Of a DNA stretch of 25,911 nt, positions 1-10,200 are shown in pieces. The stretch is from assembly GCA_045106335.1 (NCBI GenBank), contig JBGCEM010000135.1, positions 1 to 25,911 of the forward strand. Direction: 5' to 3'. The number at the start of each line of letters is the position of its first letter. The first letter of the stretch is position 1. The notes below the pieces were generated by a model. That model had not been told where the DNA came from. It was given only the letters and a program-made list of their open reading frames with translations, and did no database searches. Source of the DNA: Aliishimia sp045106335. GTDB lineage: Bacteria > Pseudomonadota > Alphaproteobacteria > Rhodobacterales > Rhodobacteraceae. A program made the position numbers and the translations under genes.

Positions 1-108
1 TGGCTCGCAGACGTCCTCAAACGATTGCCCGACACCACCGTCTCGCACTTACCCGACCTGCTACCGTGGAACTGGAAAACAGCACAGGAAAACGTCAACA
101 CAGCATAA
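1..108 (+). CDS. IS66-family transposase (TnpC), C-terminal fragment
   Basis: Frame 1 is open from base 1 to the TAA at 106-108 and encodes 35 residues including LADVLKRLPDTTVSHLPDLL and PWNW. This matches the usual C-terminal tail of IS66 TnpC transposases, where a segment of the form RLPxxxxxxLxxLLPWNW precedes the stop. The gene is cut by the window edge, so the DDE catalytic core is not visible and it cannot be said whether the transposase is intact. The neighbouring terminal repeat supports the assignment. Confidence 0.75.
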   Translation, partial: WLADVLKRLPDTTVSHLPDLLPWNWKTAQENVNTA

Positions 109-132
109 CCGCGGTTCACGCCGGATGCTTAC
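1..132 (+). mobile_element. Right end of an IS66-family insertion sequence
   Basis: The window opens inside the last codons of an IS66-type transposase, followed about 24 bp later by the sequence GATGCTTAC ending at 132. IS66 elements characteristically begin GTAAGC and end GCTTAC, so 132 is the probable outer edge of the element. The following 8 bases, TGTAATGG (133-140), would be the target duplication of the size usual for IS66, but the left end is outside the window so this cannot be confirmed. Confidence 0.75.
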
Positions 133-136
133 TGTA

Positions 137-165
137 ATGGCTCAGGTTACACCGGAAAAGCTATA
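137..165 (+). repeat. Short dispersed repeat, copy 1 (abutting the IS66 end)
   Basis: The 29 bases starting ATGGCTCAGGTTA and ending GAAAAGCTATA recur at 18600-18628 with 25 of 29 positions identical by hand count. Copy 1 starts four bases after the IS66 end, so the IS appears to have landed in or beside a member of this repeat family. The nature of the parent element is unknown. Confidence 0.5.
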
Positions 166-181
166 AATCTAGCGCGACGCC

Positions 182-1333
182 TCAGTCGTCTTTGGCGATC
201 AACAACCCTTCAACGCTTTCAATCTCCGGCATGGCCCGCCCCGCGATCCCTTGCAAATCGCCGTGCATGCCAAGGGTGGATGCGATCACAAGGTCAATCT
301 GTTTGGCCCGCAAGGCCCATTGCTTTTCGATGAACACACGCTCTTTGCGCAGATTGTCTTGCATGTCCTCGAAGCGCTCAACAATTGCATCCACGCGCTG
401 TTTGAATTGGGTGCCGGTGAGGTAGTCATAGATCAGCTCCATCTTGCTGTCTTGACCGATGGCGCGCGCTTTGGCACTCGCCACGTCGATCAAGCCCTGA
501 CGCAAAGACGCCGCAAGGGGTACGGCATAGCGCGGCGCGCACACCCAAATACCGTCAACAAGGCCGAAACTTTCAACGCCCTCGGGCAGTGCCTGCGACG
601 TGATCACCGCCACCTCACAGCCCGAGCTGCGTTGATCATCGCGCAGTTTGGCCAGCCAGCCCGCCGTCCAATTCTTGGTGCGTTTGCTTTCCCACAAAAT
701 GCTGCCCGTCACCCCATTGGGTCCAGTCACATTCTGGCGCAAATCCGCGCCACTTGCGCCTTTTGCAATGGGCACAAATTCGTCGATGGGAAACGCGCCC
801 GCTAAAGTGTCCTCAAGCACAATTTCAGCAGCCTCACCCTGCGTTTGCATGGATCCTTGTTCAGACTTTTGCTTCAGCGCTTCGATTTGACGTTTCATGC
901 CATCCATCACTTGCGCTTGCTCGGCCAGTTTCAGGGCGGCTTTATCCTCGGCCTCGCGGGCCAGTTTTTCGGCCAAGGCAGGACGTTCTGCGGCAAGCAT
1001 TTTTTGCAAGGTCAAGTCTAACTCGGCCTCTTTATCCTGCAGAATTTGCTCGCGTTTTAATGCCTCGGCTTGGGCTTTTTGGGCGTTGCGCAGCTTTTCA
1101 TCTTGGTCCTTTAACCGCGTTTGCAGAGCCGCAAACTCTGCTGCGGCCTGGGCTTTGGCGGACCCTATAGCCGCTTCCTGAGCCTCTGCAACAGCTTTGG
1201 CGGCCTGTGTTTCGCGCTTGGCCAGCTCATCCATATGCGATGCGCGCAGATCTGCTATCATCGGACCGGCCAATTGCTCTGTCAGCTCAATTTCATTGGA
1301 ACATTTGGGACACTGAATTTTCAGCTCGGACAT
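182..1333 (-). CDS. DUF2130 family protein: zinc ribbon, coiled coil, nuclease-like domain
   Basis: A 383-residue protein. It opens with a short CPKC zinc-ribbon half (residues 8-11, CPKCSNEIEL), continues as a long Ala/Glu/Lys-rich coiled coil (about 30-160), and ends in the domain known as DUF2130. That domain shows GADL, then ILWESKRTKNW, then KLRDDQ, an order of acidic residue, ExK and Gln that resembles the PD-(D/E)xK nuclease core; nuclease activity is inference. The start is supported by AAAGGTG six bases upstream of the ATG. It is transcribed toward the IS66 end, 73 bp from its transposase stop. The substrate and role are not known; homologues are widespread single genes in bacteria. 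Confidence 0.8.
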   Translation of the reverse strand: MSELKIQCPKCSNEIELTEQLAGPMIADLRASHMDELAKRETQAAKAVAEAQEAAIGSAKAQAAAEFAALQTRLKDQDEKLRNAQKAQAEALKREQILQDKEAELDLTLQKMLAAERPALAEKLAREAEDKAALKLAEQAQVMDGMKRQIEALKQKSEQGSMQTQGEAAEIVLEDTLAGAFPIDEFVPIAKGASGADLRQNVTGPNGVTGSILWESKRTKNWTAGWLAKLRDDQRSSGCEVAVITSQALPEGVESFGLVDGIWVCAPRYAVPLAASLRQGLIDVASAKARAIGQDSKMELIYDYLTGTQFKQRVDAIVERFEDMQDNLRKERVFIEKQWALRAKQIDLVIASTLGMHGDLQGIAGRAMPEIESVEGLLIAKDD

Positions 1334-1533
1334 GTGCGCACCTTTGGCGTTTCAACTTTGCGTCCAGCTTATTCTGAATTAAAGCGGGGCGCGACCGAAT
1401 TGGGGGTGCCGTGTCATTTTGCGGTGGGGCGTCAAGCTTTGTGCGCTGTTGTCGATGTCGACGGTGTATATAGATAAAGGGTGATGGATGTGCGTATGAA
1501 CTGTGATGGCTCACATAGTTTCGGGTGTGTGGC

Positions 1534-2229
1534 ATGGAATTGACGCTTGAGGCCGCGCTGTCGGGCGACAGTGTTTTGGGCCATATTGCTTATGTTTTTC
1601 TGATCGCCTCCATGTTGATGAGCACCTTGCTGTGGCTACGGATTTTGGTGATCTTGTCGGCAATTTTGGCGGTTCTTTATGCGGTTCTGATCCTGCAAGA
1701 TCCCGTGTCGATGTTTTGGGAAGCTTTGTTGGTTATTGTGAATGTGGCCCAGATTTTGCGTGTGCATTGGCGATCTTTGCGGGCGCGGTTCACCGAGGTC
1801 GAAGCGGCGTTTGTGGCGGATCATCTGCCAGGTTTGACGCGCGGTGATGCGCGCGCGCTGCTAGACAAGGGCGTGTGGCACAGCGCCGATGTGGGCGATA
1901 TCTTGGCCACGCAAGGCGCGCCGATCACGCATTTGCACTATGTTGCGACGGGCAAAGCGGATGTGATCAACAACGACACGCGTGTAGCCGAGTGCCGCCC
2001 TGGCAGCTTTGTTGGCGAAATGACAGTGCTCACCGGTGGGCCCGCGACGGCGACAGTCCAAGTTTGCGAATCCGCGATGCTGTGGCAGGTGCGCGCCGAC
2101 GTCTTGCGTAAAGTTCTGGCGGGCCGCGACCCGTCCGCTGCGGAGTTAGAGGCTGCATTTGCGCGCAATTACCGCACAAAACTGGCACAAATGAACGCAC
2201 AACACACAGGGCGTGCCAGCGCGGGCTAA
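1534..2229 (+). CDS. Popeye-like membrane protein with cyclic-nucleotide-binding-type domain
   Basis: About 231 residues: three hydrophobic segments in the first 75 residues (GHIAYVFLIASMLM, LRILVILSAILAVLYAVLI, FWEALLVIVNVAQIL), then a soluble cNMP-binding-type domain. This order, and the third segment running into RVHWRSLRARF, resembles the Popeye-domain (POPDC) family. The phosphate-binding-cassette region reads FVGEMTVLTGGPATATV; the Arg that normally follows the Pro and contacts the cyclic phosphate is Ala here, so cAMP binding is doubtful. An upstream GTG at 1525 is in frame, but the ATG at 1534 is preferred; neither has a strong ribosome-binding site. It is divergent from the DUF2130 gene. 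Function unknown; membrane sensor or scaffold is inference. Confidence 0.75.
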   Translation: MELTLEAALSGDSVLGHIAYVFLIASMLMSTLLWLRILVILSAILAVLYAVLILQDPVSMFWEALLVIVNVAQILRVHWRSLRARFTEVEAAFVADHLPGLTRGDARALLDKGVWHSADVGDILATQGAPITHLHYVATGKADVINNDTRVAECRPGSFVGEMTVLTGGPATATVQVCESAMLWQVRADVLRKVLAGRDPSAAELEAAFARNYRTKLAQMNAQHTGRASAG

Positions 2230-2257
2230 GGGGTTTGCGCCCATTGGGTCGGCTCTT

Positions 2258-2357
2258 GAGCGTGTCGCGTTAAATCCTATTCAAAACAAGCTGCCTTTCG
2301 CACGCGTTTGACCGCCTGTTTTGAGGCGCAAAGACTTCAATCGAACGCGACACGCTC
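2258..2357 (+). mobile_element. 100-bp MITE-like element, copy 1
   Basis: A 100-bp segment bounded by near-perfect inverted repeats, GAGCGTGTCGCGTT at the left and AACGCGACACGCTC at the right. The whole segment recurs in inverted orientation at 20339-20438 with about 85 of 100 positions identical (hand count). It has no coding capacity of its own, consistent with a non-autonomous miniature element mobilised by a transposase elsewhere. It lies at the convergent junction between the Popeye-like gene and the LOG gene and overlaps the 3' end of the latter. Confidence 0.75.
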
Positions 2358-2891
2358 TAATGCCGCGAAAGCCGCCGCTGGATCCGGCACAGTTTGCACA
2401 AACTCCAGAAGCGAAGCATCGGCAAAGCCCTGGTCAACCACATGCTGCATCAGCGCGATCAGCGGATCCCAATAGCCCTCGATGTTGAGCAATAAGATTG
2501 GCTTGGTATGCAGACCCAATTGCCGCCACGTCAGAACTTCGAAGAACTCGTCTAACGAACCCGCCCCACCTGGCAGAACGACGCTTGCATCGCTGTTCAT
2601 GAACATCACTTTTTTTCGCTCATGCATATTTTCTGTAACGATATAGGTTGTCAGGTCGGTTTTGCCGACTTCCCAATTGACCAAATGCTGCGGAATTACG
2701 CCAAAGGTGGTGCCACCCGCGGCTTGGGCTGATCGTGCCACCGTGCCCATCAAGCCGACATCACCCGCCCCGTAAACCAAGCGCCAATTGCGCTTTGCCA
2801 ATCCCGCGCCGATCGCTTCGGCGGCCACAGTATAAGCTGGATCAGAGCCCGGGCGGGATCCGCAAAAGACGCAGACGGAAAATGGGGGCAT
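2337..2891 (-). CDS. LOG-family (TIGR00730) nucleoside monophosphate phosphoribohydrolase
   Basis: 184 residues of the Rossmann-like LOG family (often annotated lysine-decarboxylase-like or cytokinin riboside 5'-monophosphate phosphoribohydrolase). The N-terminus has VCVFCGSRPGSDP, and PGGAGSLDEFFEVLTW is the family signature (usually PGGxGTxxE, here Ser for Thr). Known members release the base from N6-modified AMP. The start at 2891 is chosen because AGGAG lies five bases upstream; the frame extends 25 codons further without such a site. The last six codons and stop (ERVAFD) lie inside the MITE-like element, so the native C-terminus has been replaced. It is divergent from the LysM gene. Confidence 0.88.
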   Translation of the reverse strand: MPPFSVCVFCGSRPGSDPAYTVAAEAIGAGLAKRNWRLVYGAGDVGLMGTVARSAQAAGGTTFGVIPQHLVNWEVGKTDLTTYIVTENMHERKKVMFMNSDASVVLPGGAGSLDEFFEVLTWRQLGLHTKPILLLNIEGYWDPLIALMQHVVDQGFADASLLEFVQTVPDPAAAFAALERVAFD

Positions 2892-2930
2892 GGGGGCTCC
2901 TGGGGCAAGGCACAAGATGTGCGTCATGTT

Positions 2931-2959
2931 TTGACCACAGATAGCTTGACTGGTATGAA
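2931..2959 (+). promoter_or_regulatory. Candidate sigma-70-type promoter for the LysM protein gene
   Basis: TTGACC (2931-2936) and TATGAA (2954-2959) are separated by exactly 17 bases and sit about 40 bp before the ATG at 3001, in the divergent region shared with the LOG gene. Sequence match only. Confidence 0.4.
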
Positions 2960-3000
2960 GGCTCAAGCGTGCAGGTGCGCGCAGGGGGGATCACAGGCCA

Positions 3001-4686
<1,686 letters not shown>

Positions 4687-4690
4687 CCCA

Positions 4691-4710
4691 CAGGGCGAAA
4701 CTTGGCCCTG
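4691..4710 (+). terminator. Weak hairpin after the LysM gene
   Basis: CAGGGC (4691-4696) pairs with GCCCTG (4705-4710) five bases after the LysM stop codon. The following bases TTGACTGGTCTTT are only partly T-rich, so termination would be leaky at best. Confidence 0.3.
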
Positions 4711-4768
4711 TTGACTGGTCTTTAGGGCCTGCGCGGATTACATCGCGACAGGACGGACAGGAGATTTT

Positions 4769-6616
4769 ATGCCCGCTGACACCACCACAGCAGCCCCACC
4801 AGAGCAAAATACGCCCAAGGCAACGCCGCCGCGGCATGATGATCGCGCTTCGGGCATGCGTACGATCCGCAAAGTGGTGCCGTATTTGTGGCCTACAGAG
4901 CCGAAATGGGTGCGCACTCGGGTGACCTGGGCGATGGCGATGCTGCTGTTGTCCAAGGTGATTTCTGTGATCACGCCGATGTTTTACAAAGGTGCTGTGG
5001 ATGGGCTGGCTGAAGACGGGGTGTCGATGTTGGCCCTGGGGGCCGTTGGGTTAACTGTTGCTTATGGTATGGCGCGGCTGATGACCGTTGGCTTTCAACA
5101 ATTGCGCGACGCGATTTTTGCCCGGGTGGCGCAGCGGGCTTTACGTGCCCTGGCGCTGGAAACCTTCACCCATATTCACCGTCTGTCCATGCGCTATCAC
5201 ATTACGCGCAAAACGGGGGGGCTTAGTCGGATCATAGAACGCGGCGTCAAAGGCGTTGAGTTCTTATTGCGCTTTTTGCTGTTTTCCATCGGCCCGCTGA
5301 TCCTTGAGCTGTTGATGATTTCGTTCGTGCTGCTGGTCTTGTTTGACTGGAGCTATGTGGCGGTCGTTGCTGTCACGATTGGGCTTTACACCTGGTTCAC
5401 ATTCGCGGTCACGGAATGGCGTGTCAAATTGCGCCGCGAGATGAATGACCAGGACACGGATGCCAATCAAAAGGCCATCGACAGTCTGCTGAATTACGAA
5501 ACGGTCAAGTATTTCAATGCCGAAAGCCGCGAAGCCGGGCGTTATGACAAAGCTATGGAAGGCTATGAGGCTGCAGCCCTTAAGACGTCCTATTCCTTGG
5601 CCTTTTTGAACTTTGGCCAATCTGTGCTGATCACCGGAGGTTTGGTAATTGTGATGGTGATGGCCGCTGTGGGGGTGCAAAACGGAACACTGACGGTGGG
5701 TGATTTCGTGATGGTCAACGCCTACATGATCCAGATCACAATGCCGTTGAACTTTCTGGGCACGGTCTACCGCGAAATTCGTCAGGCTTTAGTGGACATG
5801 GGCGAGATGTTCGATCTGTTGGAACAGCCAGCCGAGGTGGTTGATGCACCAGACGCCAAGGCGCTAAAGGTCACGGGCGGGCAGGTGCAGCTTGATAATG
5901 TGGTGTTTGGCTATGACCCGGCACGCAATATTTTGGACAAAGTCTCTATCACCGCAGAGCCGGGGCAAACTGTGGCAATTGTCGGCTCGACCGGGTCGGG
6001 TAAATCGACGATTGGGCGATTACTGTTCCGGTTTTACGATGTTCAGGGCGGGGCTTTGCGCATTGATGGCCAAGATGTGCGGGACGTGACACAGACCAGT
6101 TTGCATGCCGCGATTGGGGTGGTGCCTCAGGATACCGTGCTGTTTAATGACACAATCCGCTACAATATCGCCTATGGGCGCGACAATGCCAGCCAAGACG
6201 ACATCGAAGCTGCGGCCAGGGCTGCACAGATCCACGACTTTATCGAAACGCTGCCCGAAGGGTATGACACAGCGGTGGGTGAACGCGGCTTAAAGCTGTC
6301 AGGGGGCGAAAAGCAGCGGGTTGGCATTGCGCGCACCTTGCTGAAAAATCCACCGATTTTGCTGCTGGACGAGGCGACCTCGGCCCTGGACACAGATACC
6401 GAGCAAGAGATCAAAGACGCCTTAAACGCCGCAGGGCAGGGGCGTACAGTGCTGACCATCGCGCACCGATTGTCGACTGTTGCAGAAGCGGATCAGATCA
6501 TTGTTTTGGAAAAGGGGCGCGTGATCGAACAAGGCACGCATGACAGTTTGTTGCAACAAGAAGGGCGCTACGCAATGCTTTGGCACCGTCAAGCGCAGGA
6601 TGAAGGCTTTGCGTAG
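4769..6616 (+). CDS. Atm1-type ABC exporter (fused membrane and ATPase domains)
   Basis: 615 residues, a complete half-transporter. The membrane domain (about 55-350) carries family-typical segments such as HIHRLSMRYHITRKTGGLSR and NYETVKYFNAESREAGRYD. The ATPase domain has Walker A GSTGSGKST, signature LSGGEKQR, Walker B ILLLDEATSALD and the switch His in IAHRLST. This pattern matches mitochondrial Atm1/ABCB7 and the bacterial Atm1 group, which export glutathione-derived or metal-thiol compounds. The start has AGGAG seven bases upstream. Substrate is inferred from the family; close alternatives are other B-type exporters, but the TRKTGGLSR and YFNAE motifs favour Atm1. Confidence 0.92.
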   Translation: MPADTTTAAPPEQNTPKATPPRHDDRASGMRTIRKVVPYLWPTEPKWVRTRVTWAMAMLLLSKVISVITPMFYKGAVDGLAEDGVSMLALGAVGLTVAYGMARLMTVGFQQLRDAIFARVAQRALRALALETFTHIHRLSMRYHITRKTGGLSRIIERGVKGVEFLLRFLLFSIGPLILELLMISFVLLVLFDWSYVAVVAVTIGLYTWFTFAVTEWRVKLRREMNDQDTDANQKAIDSLLNYETVKYFNAESREAGRYDKAMEGYEAAALKTSYSLAFLNFGQSVLITGGLVIVMVMAAVGVQNGTLTVGDFVMVNAYMIQITMPLNFLGTVYREIRQALVDMGEMFDLLEQPAEVVDAPDAKALKVTGGQVQLDNVVFGYDPARNILDKVSITAEPGQTVAIVGSTGSGKSTIGRLLFRFYDVQGGALRIDGQDVRDVTQTSLHAAIGVVPQDTVLFNDTIRYNIAYGRDNASQDDIEAAARAAQIHDFIETLPEGYDTAVGERGLKLSGGEKQRVGIARTLLKNPPILLLDEATSALDTDTEQEIKDALNAAGQGRTVLTIAHRLSTVAEADQIIVLEKGRVIEQGTHDSLLQQEGRYAMLWHRQAQDEGFA

Positions 6617-6676
6617 GTCATAAAACTTGGGGCGGGCGATCCCAGGGCCTGCAAAAATGCCCCGGGCTCAAAAACA

Positions 6677-7120
6677 TTAGTCGATGGCTTTGTCTGTCAA
6701 CGTGCCCATCGCGCCGGTCATCATTTTTAGCACTTTCGCGTCGCTGGGAATTCCATGCGCACTACTCAGGGTCTTGGGGTCGTGATAGACCAGCTCGACA
6801 CCCGCCGCGCCTTGATAGACCAGGACACGCAGCGGCAGATCCAGACCGGAGGTGATCCCCGCCTGCATCGCAGGTGTGCCCAGTTTTGGGTTGCCAAAGA
6901 TCAGCAATTGCGCATCTGCAAGCTCCATATCCACCGAAGCTGCACCTGCGGCGTGATCTACGCGGGCAAACACGCGGGCCCCGGCACCGGTCACGGCAGC
7001 TTCGAGCTTGTCCATAGTCACAGCAACAGAATATGGGCTGGACTTGCGGATCAGATCTGCGGCAGCAGCAGGCATCGTCATGGCAAGGGTCGCTCCGGCA
7101 AAGATGACGGCTTTCAGCAT
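6677..7120 (-). CDS. Secreted DUF302-domain protein
   Basis: 147 residues with a typical Sec signal peptide (MLKAVIFAGATLAMTMPAAAA, cut near residue 20-21), so the mature protein is probably periplasmic. The remainder is a DUF302 domain: SSPYSVAVTMDKLEAAVTGAG, then LLIFGNPKLGTPAM and LPLRVLVYQGAAGVELVYHDP, all typical positions for this family. The function of DUF302 is not established. A strong AAAGGAGAT lies just before the ATG. It lies 80 bp downstream of the RND pump gene on the same strand and may be part of the same transcript. Confidence 0.85.
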   Translation of the reverse strand: MLKAVIFAGATLAMTMPAAAADLIRKSSPYSVAVTMDKLEAAVTGAGARVFARVDHAAGAASVDMELADAQLLIFGNPKLGTPAMQAGITSGLDLPLRVLVYQGAAGVELVYHDPKTLSSAHGIPSDAKVLKMMTGAMGTLTDKAID

Positions 7121-7200
7121 GTGGATCTCCTTTCAAGAGGTCCCCAACAGGTTACATCGATCACAGCGCGAGTACACATCACGATTTTGCTGGCGCGGCG

Positions 7201-10200
7201 TTACTCTGCTGCAGTGATACGCGCCGGTGCTGTGCGTTCCAGCAACGGGGTTTCGTCCTGATCCCAGATGATTTCGGGGTGCACCATCCGCTTGGTTTGA
7301 CGCTGCAATGCCCAATCACGCGCAGCAGTGCTGGCCCGGCCCATGGACAGACGCGCCAGCAAGCGCGCCAGCCACAGCGCATAGGTGGACACCCAAACGC
7401 GCGCAGCCAACATGGACGGCGTAAAGATCAGTGTCAAAGCCGTGGCAATGCCAAGTCCGAACACCACCGCCGTGGCCAATTGTTTCCACCACAGTGCTGT
7501 CGGGCTGTCGATTGAATAGCCGCCCGCGCCGAAATCTAAAGACAGGCCAAACATCATCGGCGCCAGGCCTGCCATCGTCGTCACAGTCGTCAACAACACA
7601 GGCCTAATCCGGTCCTGGGCCGTGCGGACAATGGCTTCGATCCGAGGCATAAAGCGCGCATAATCCTGGTAGGTATCGATCAGTACAATATTGTTGTTCA
7701 CGACAATCCCCGCCAAGGCGACAATGCCCGTGCCCGTCATGATGATCGAAAATGTCTGATCCATGATCAGCATCCCCCAAAGCACACCGGTGGTGGAAAG
7801 GACCACGGCCAGCAAAACGAGCACGGCATTGTAGAACGAGTTAAATTGCGCCAGCAGGATGATAAACATCAACCCCAAAGCCGCGCTGAACGCGCTTTGC
7901 AGGAAGGCGGCGGATTCGGCTTGGTCTTCTTGATCGCCCGTCCATTCCCAGCTCATGCCGATGGGCAAAGGCGTGTCGCTCAACCATTGGGTCAGCAGTT
8001 CGATCCGTTCATTGGCGTTCACTGGGGCCATGCGCAAATCGCCTTGGTCCAGTTGATCTTGCAAATCATTGGCGGATGCTTCGCCCGACATAAGCGTATA
8101 GGTCGTGCCATCCTCGGCAATGACACCAGCATTGCCCGCGCCCGGTTGCAGCGTCGCAACGATCTGGTCGTCTGCATCCACCAACTTTTGCAGACCCGGT
8201 GTCACATCAGCCTTGATATCGAAATAGCGCCGTTGATCGACGCGGCTGATTTCGGCCAAAGACGGCACCGGCGTGCGGGTGATGAAGTTGGAAAGCGGCA
8301 CCAATCCGTCGCTGGTGCGCACTTTCAAAGTGTCCAAAGTTGATAACAGCCGGTCTTCCTTGGGCAAGCGCACACGGATTTCGATTTCCTCATCCGAGCT
8401 GGGAACGCGCATATTATCAAGCCAAATACCGCGCGTGACCAATTGCACCATACCGCCGACTGTTGCCACATCAGCACCGTAGCGACCGGCTTTTTCCACA
8501 TCTACATCAATCTGCCAGTCGATACCGGGCAGGGGCCGTGTGTCTTCGATCAAGATCAAGCCAGGCGTACTGTCAAATTTTTGGCGTGCCTCAGAGGCGA
8601 AGCGCGTCATGTCCGCCCAATTGTCGCCTTTCAGTCTCAGATGAACAGGCTTGCCATTCGCAGGTCCACGCCCAAGGGCCAGAATTTCAGTCCGAATTCC
8701 TGGGATTTGCGCCAACTGAGTGGTTAACTCGGCCATGACCACATCCCCATCAAAGGCGGGGGATTTTACCGATTTATGAACGGTGACGTTGATCAGGGGC
8801 AGCGTGAACCAGGGCTCGGACGTGTTGGGACGCTCGTCCCAAGGAATGGTTTCCAGCTGGATTTGACCGATTGTATCCTTGGGTGATTGCCCGCCGCCTG
8901 TGTTGGCATTCAGCCCCCCCGAGCCTGCGAAGGCAAACGCGGATTGAATTCCGGGGTGCAAATTGACGATGTCTTCAACCTGTTTGACCAGGTCGTCCTT
9001 CTCATCCAAGCTTAGATTTCCGCGTGCTAGGACGTAGACAATGGCTTGTTCTGTTTCGGATTCGACAAAGAATTCAACGCCTTTGCTGTTATTGCCAAAG
9101 TGGATCATCGTCCCGCCGACAAACACGAACACAAAGCCCGCCATGACCAATGGCATGATCGGGTTCGATGCGATCAGGTTTATGCCGTGGCCAAACCAGT
9201 TGCGTTGATAACCCGCTTTGACGCGCTCGCGGCGTTTGGGCAGCAACTTAGATCCAATCCACCGTCCGGTGATGCCAATGCGGGTGAACAGTGCCAGGAC
9301 GGACAAAACGAATGTCACCGCGCCGGCCAGCCCGAATAAGGCAGCCACGACACAGCCGACAATCATTAAAAACACTTTGGTAAACGCAGGCACCACACTG
9401 CCCATCACGTCTTGCCCATCATAGCCGCCCATGGTGACGCCCATTTGTGCGCTTAAGGCTGGGATGACCATTGCCGCCCCGGCCACGGCAGCGCCTGCCA
9501 AGGGGAACAGCAAGATATGCAAATACCAGGGCAGTTCGGCGATGCGTTGCAGATTGCCCGTAATCCAGTGCTCTGCCCGGCCCGTGACACCGCCCATGAC
9601 CGGCAAATAGACCAGCGCGACCACCAGCGATGCCGACAGAACGAAGATCAGTGTGACGGGCAACATGCCCATGAATTCGCCGGGGACCCCTGGCCAGAAC
9701 AGCATCGGCAAGAACGCACACAGCGTGGTCGCCGTTGAGGACACGACAGGCCAGAACATGCGTTTGGCGGCCATAACGTAGGATTCCATCGGACCCACGC
9801 CTTCGGCTTGTTTCTTGTCGGCATATTCGACAACGACAATGGCCCCGTCGACCAACATGCCTACGGCCAAAATCAAGCCAAACATCACGATGTTGGAAAT
9901 GCTGACGCCCATGACGGCCAAGAATGCGAAGCAAAGCAGGAACGAGGTTGGGATCGCGAAGCCCACCAGCAAAGAGGCGCGCACGCCCAACACCGCCAAG
10001 GACACGATCATCACCAAAGCAATCGCCGTCAAAACCGAGCCTTGTAGCTGTGTGACCATGGAATCCACGACCCGCGATTGATCGTTCGACGTCCCAACTT
10101 CAACAGAGGCACGCAGTTCTGCGGGCCAAGTCGTGCTTTCCTCGGCCACGACGTCTTTGACCAAAGCGGCGGTGTCGATCAAGTTAAAGCCCTTGCGCTT

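Noticed and set aside
1451..1462. Palindrome GTCGATGTCGAC before the Popeye-like gene
   Set aside because: Short and built of common GTCGA words; no supporting promoter elements at standard spacing.
6641..6666. Hairpin CCCAGGGC / GCCCCGGG between the convergent exporter and DUF302 genes
   Set aside because: One mismatch and no T-run on either strand, so termination is not supported.
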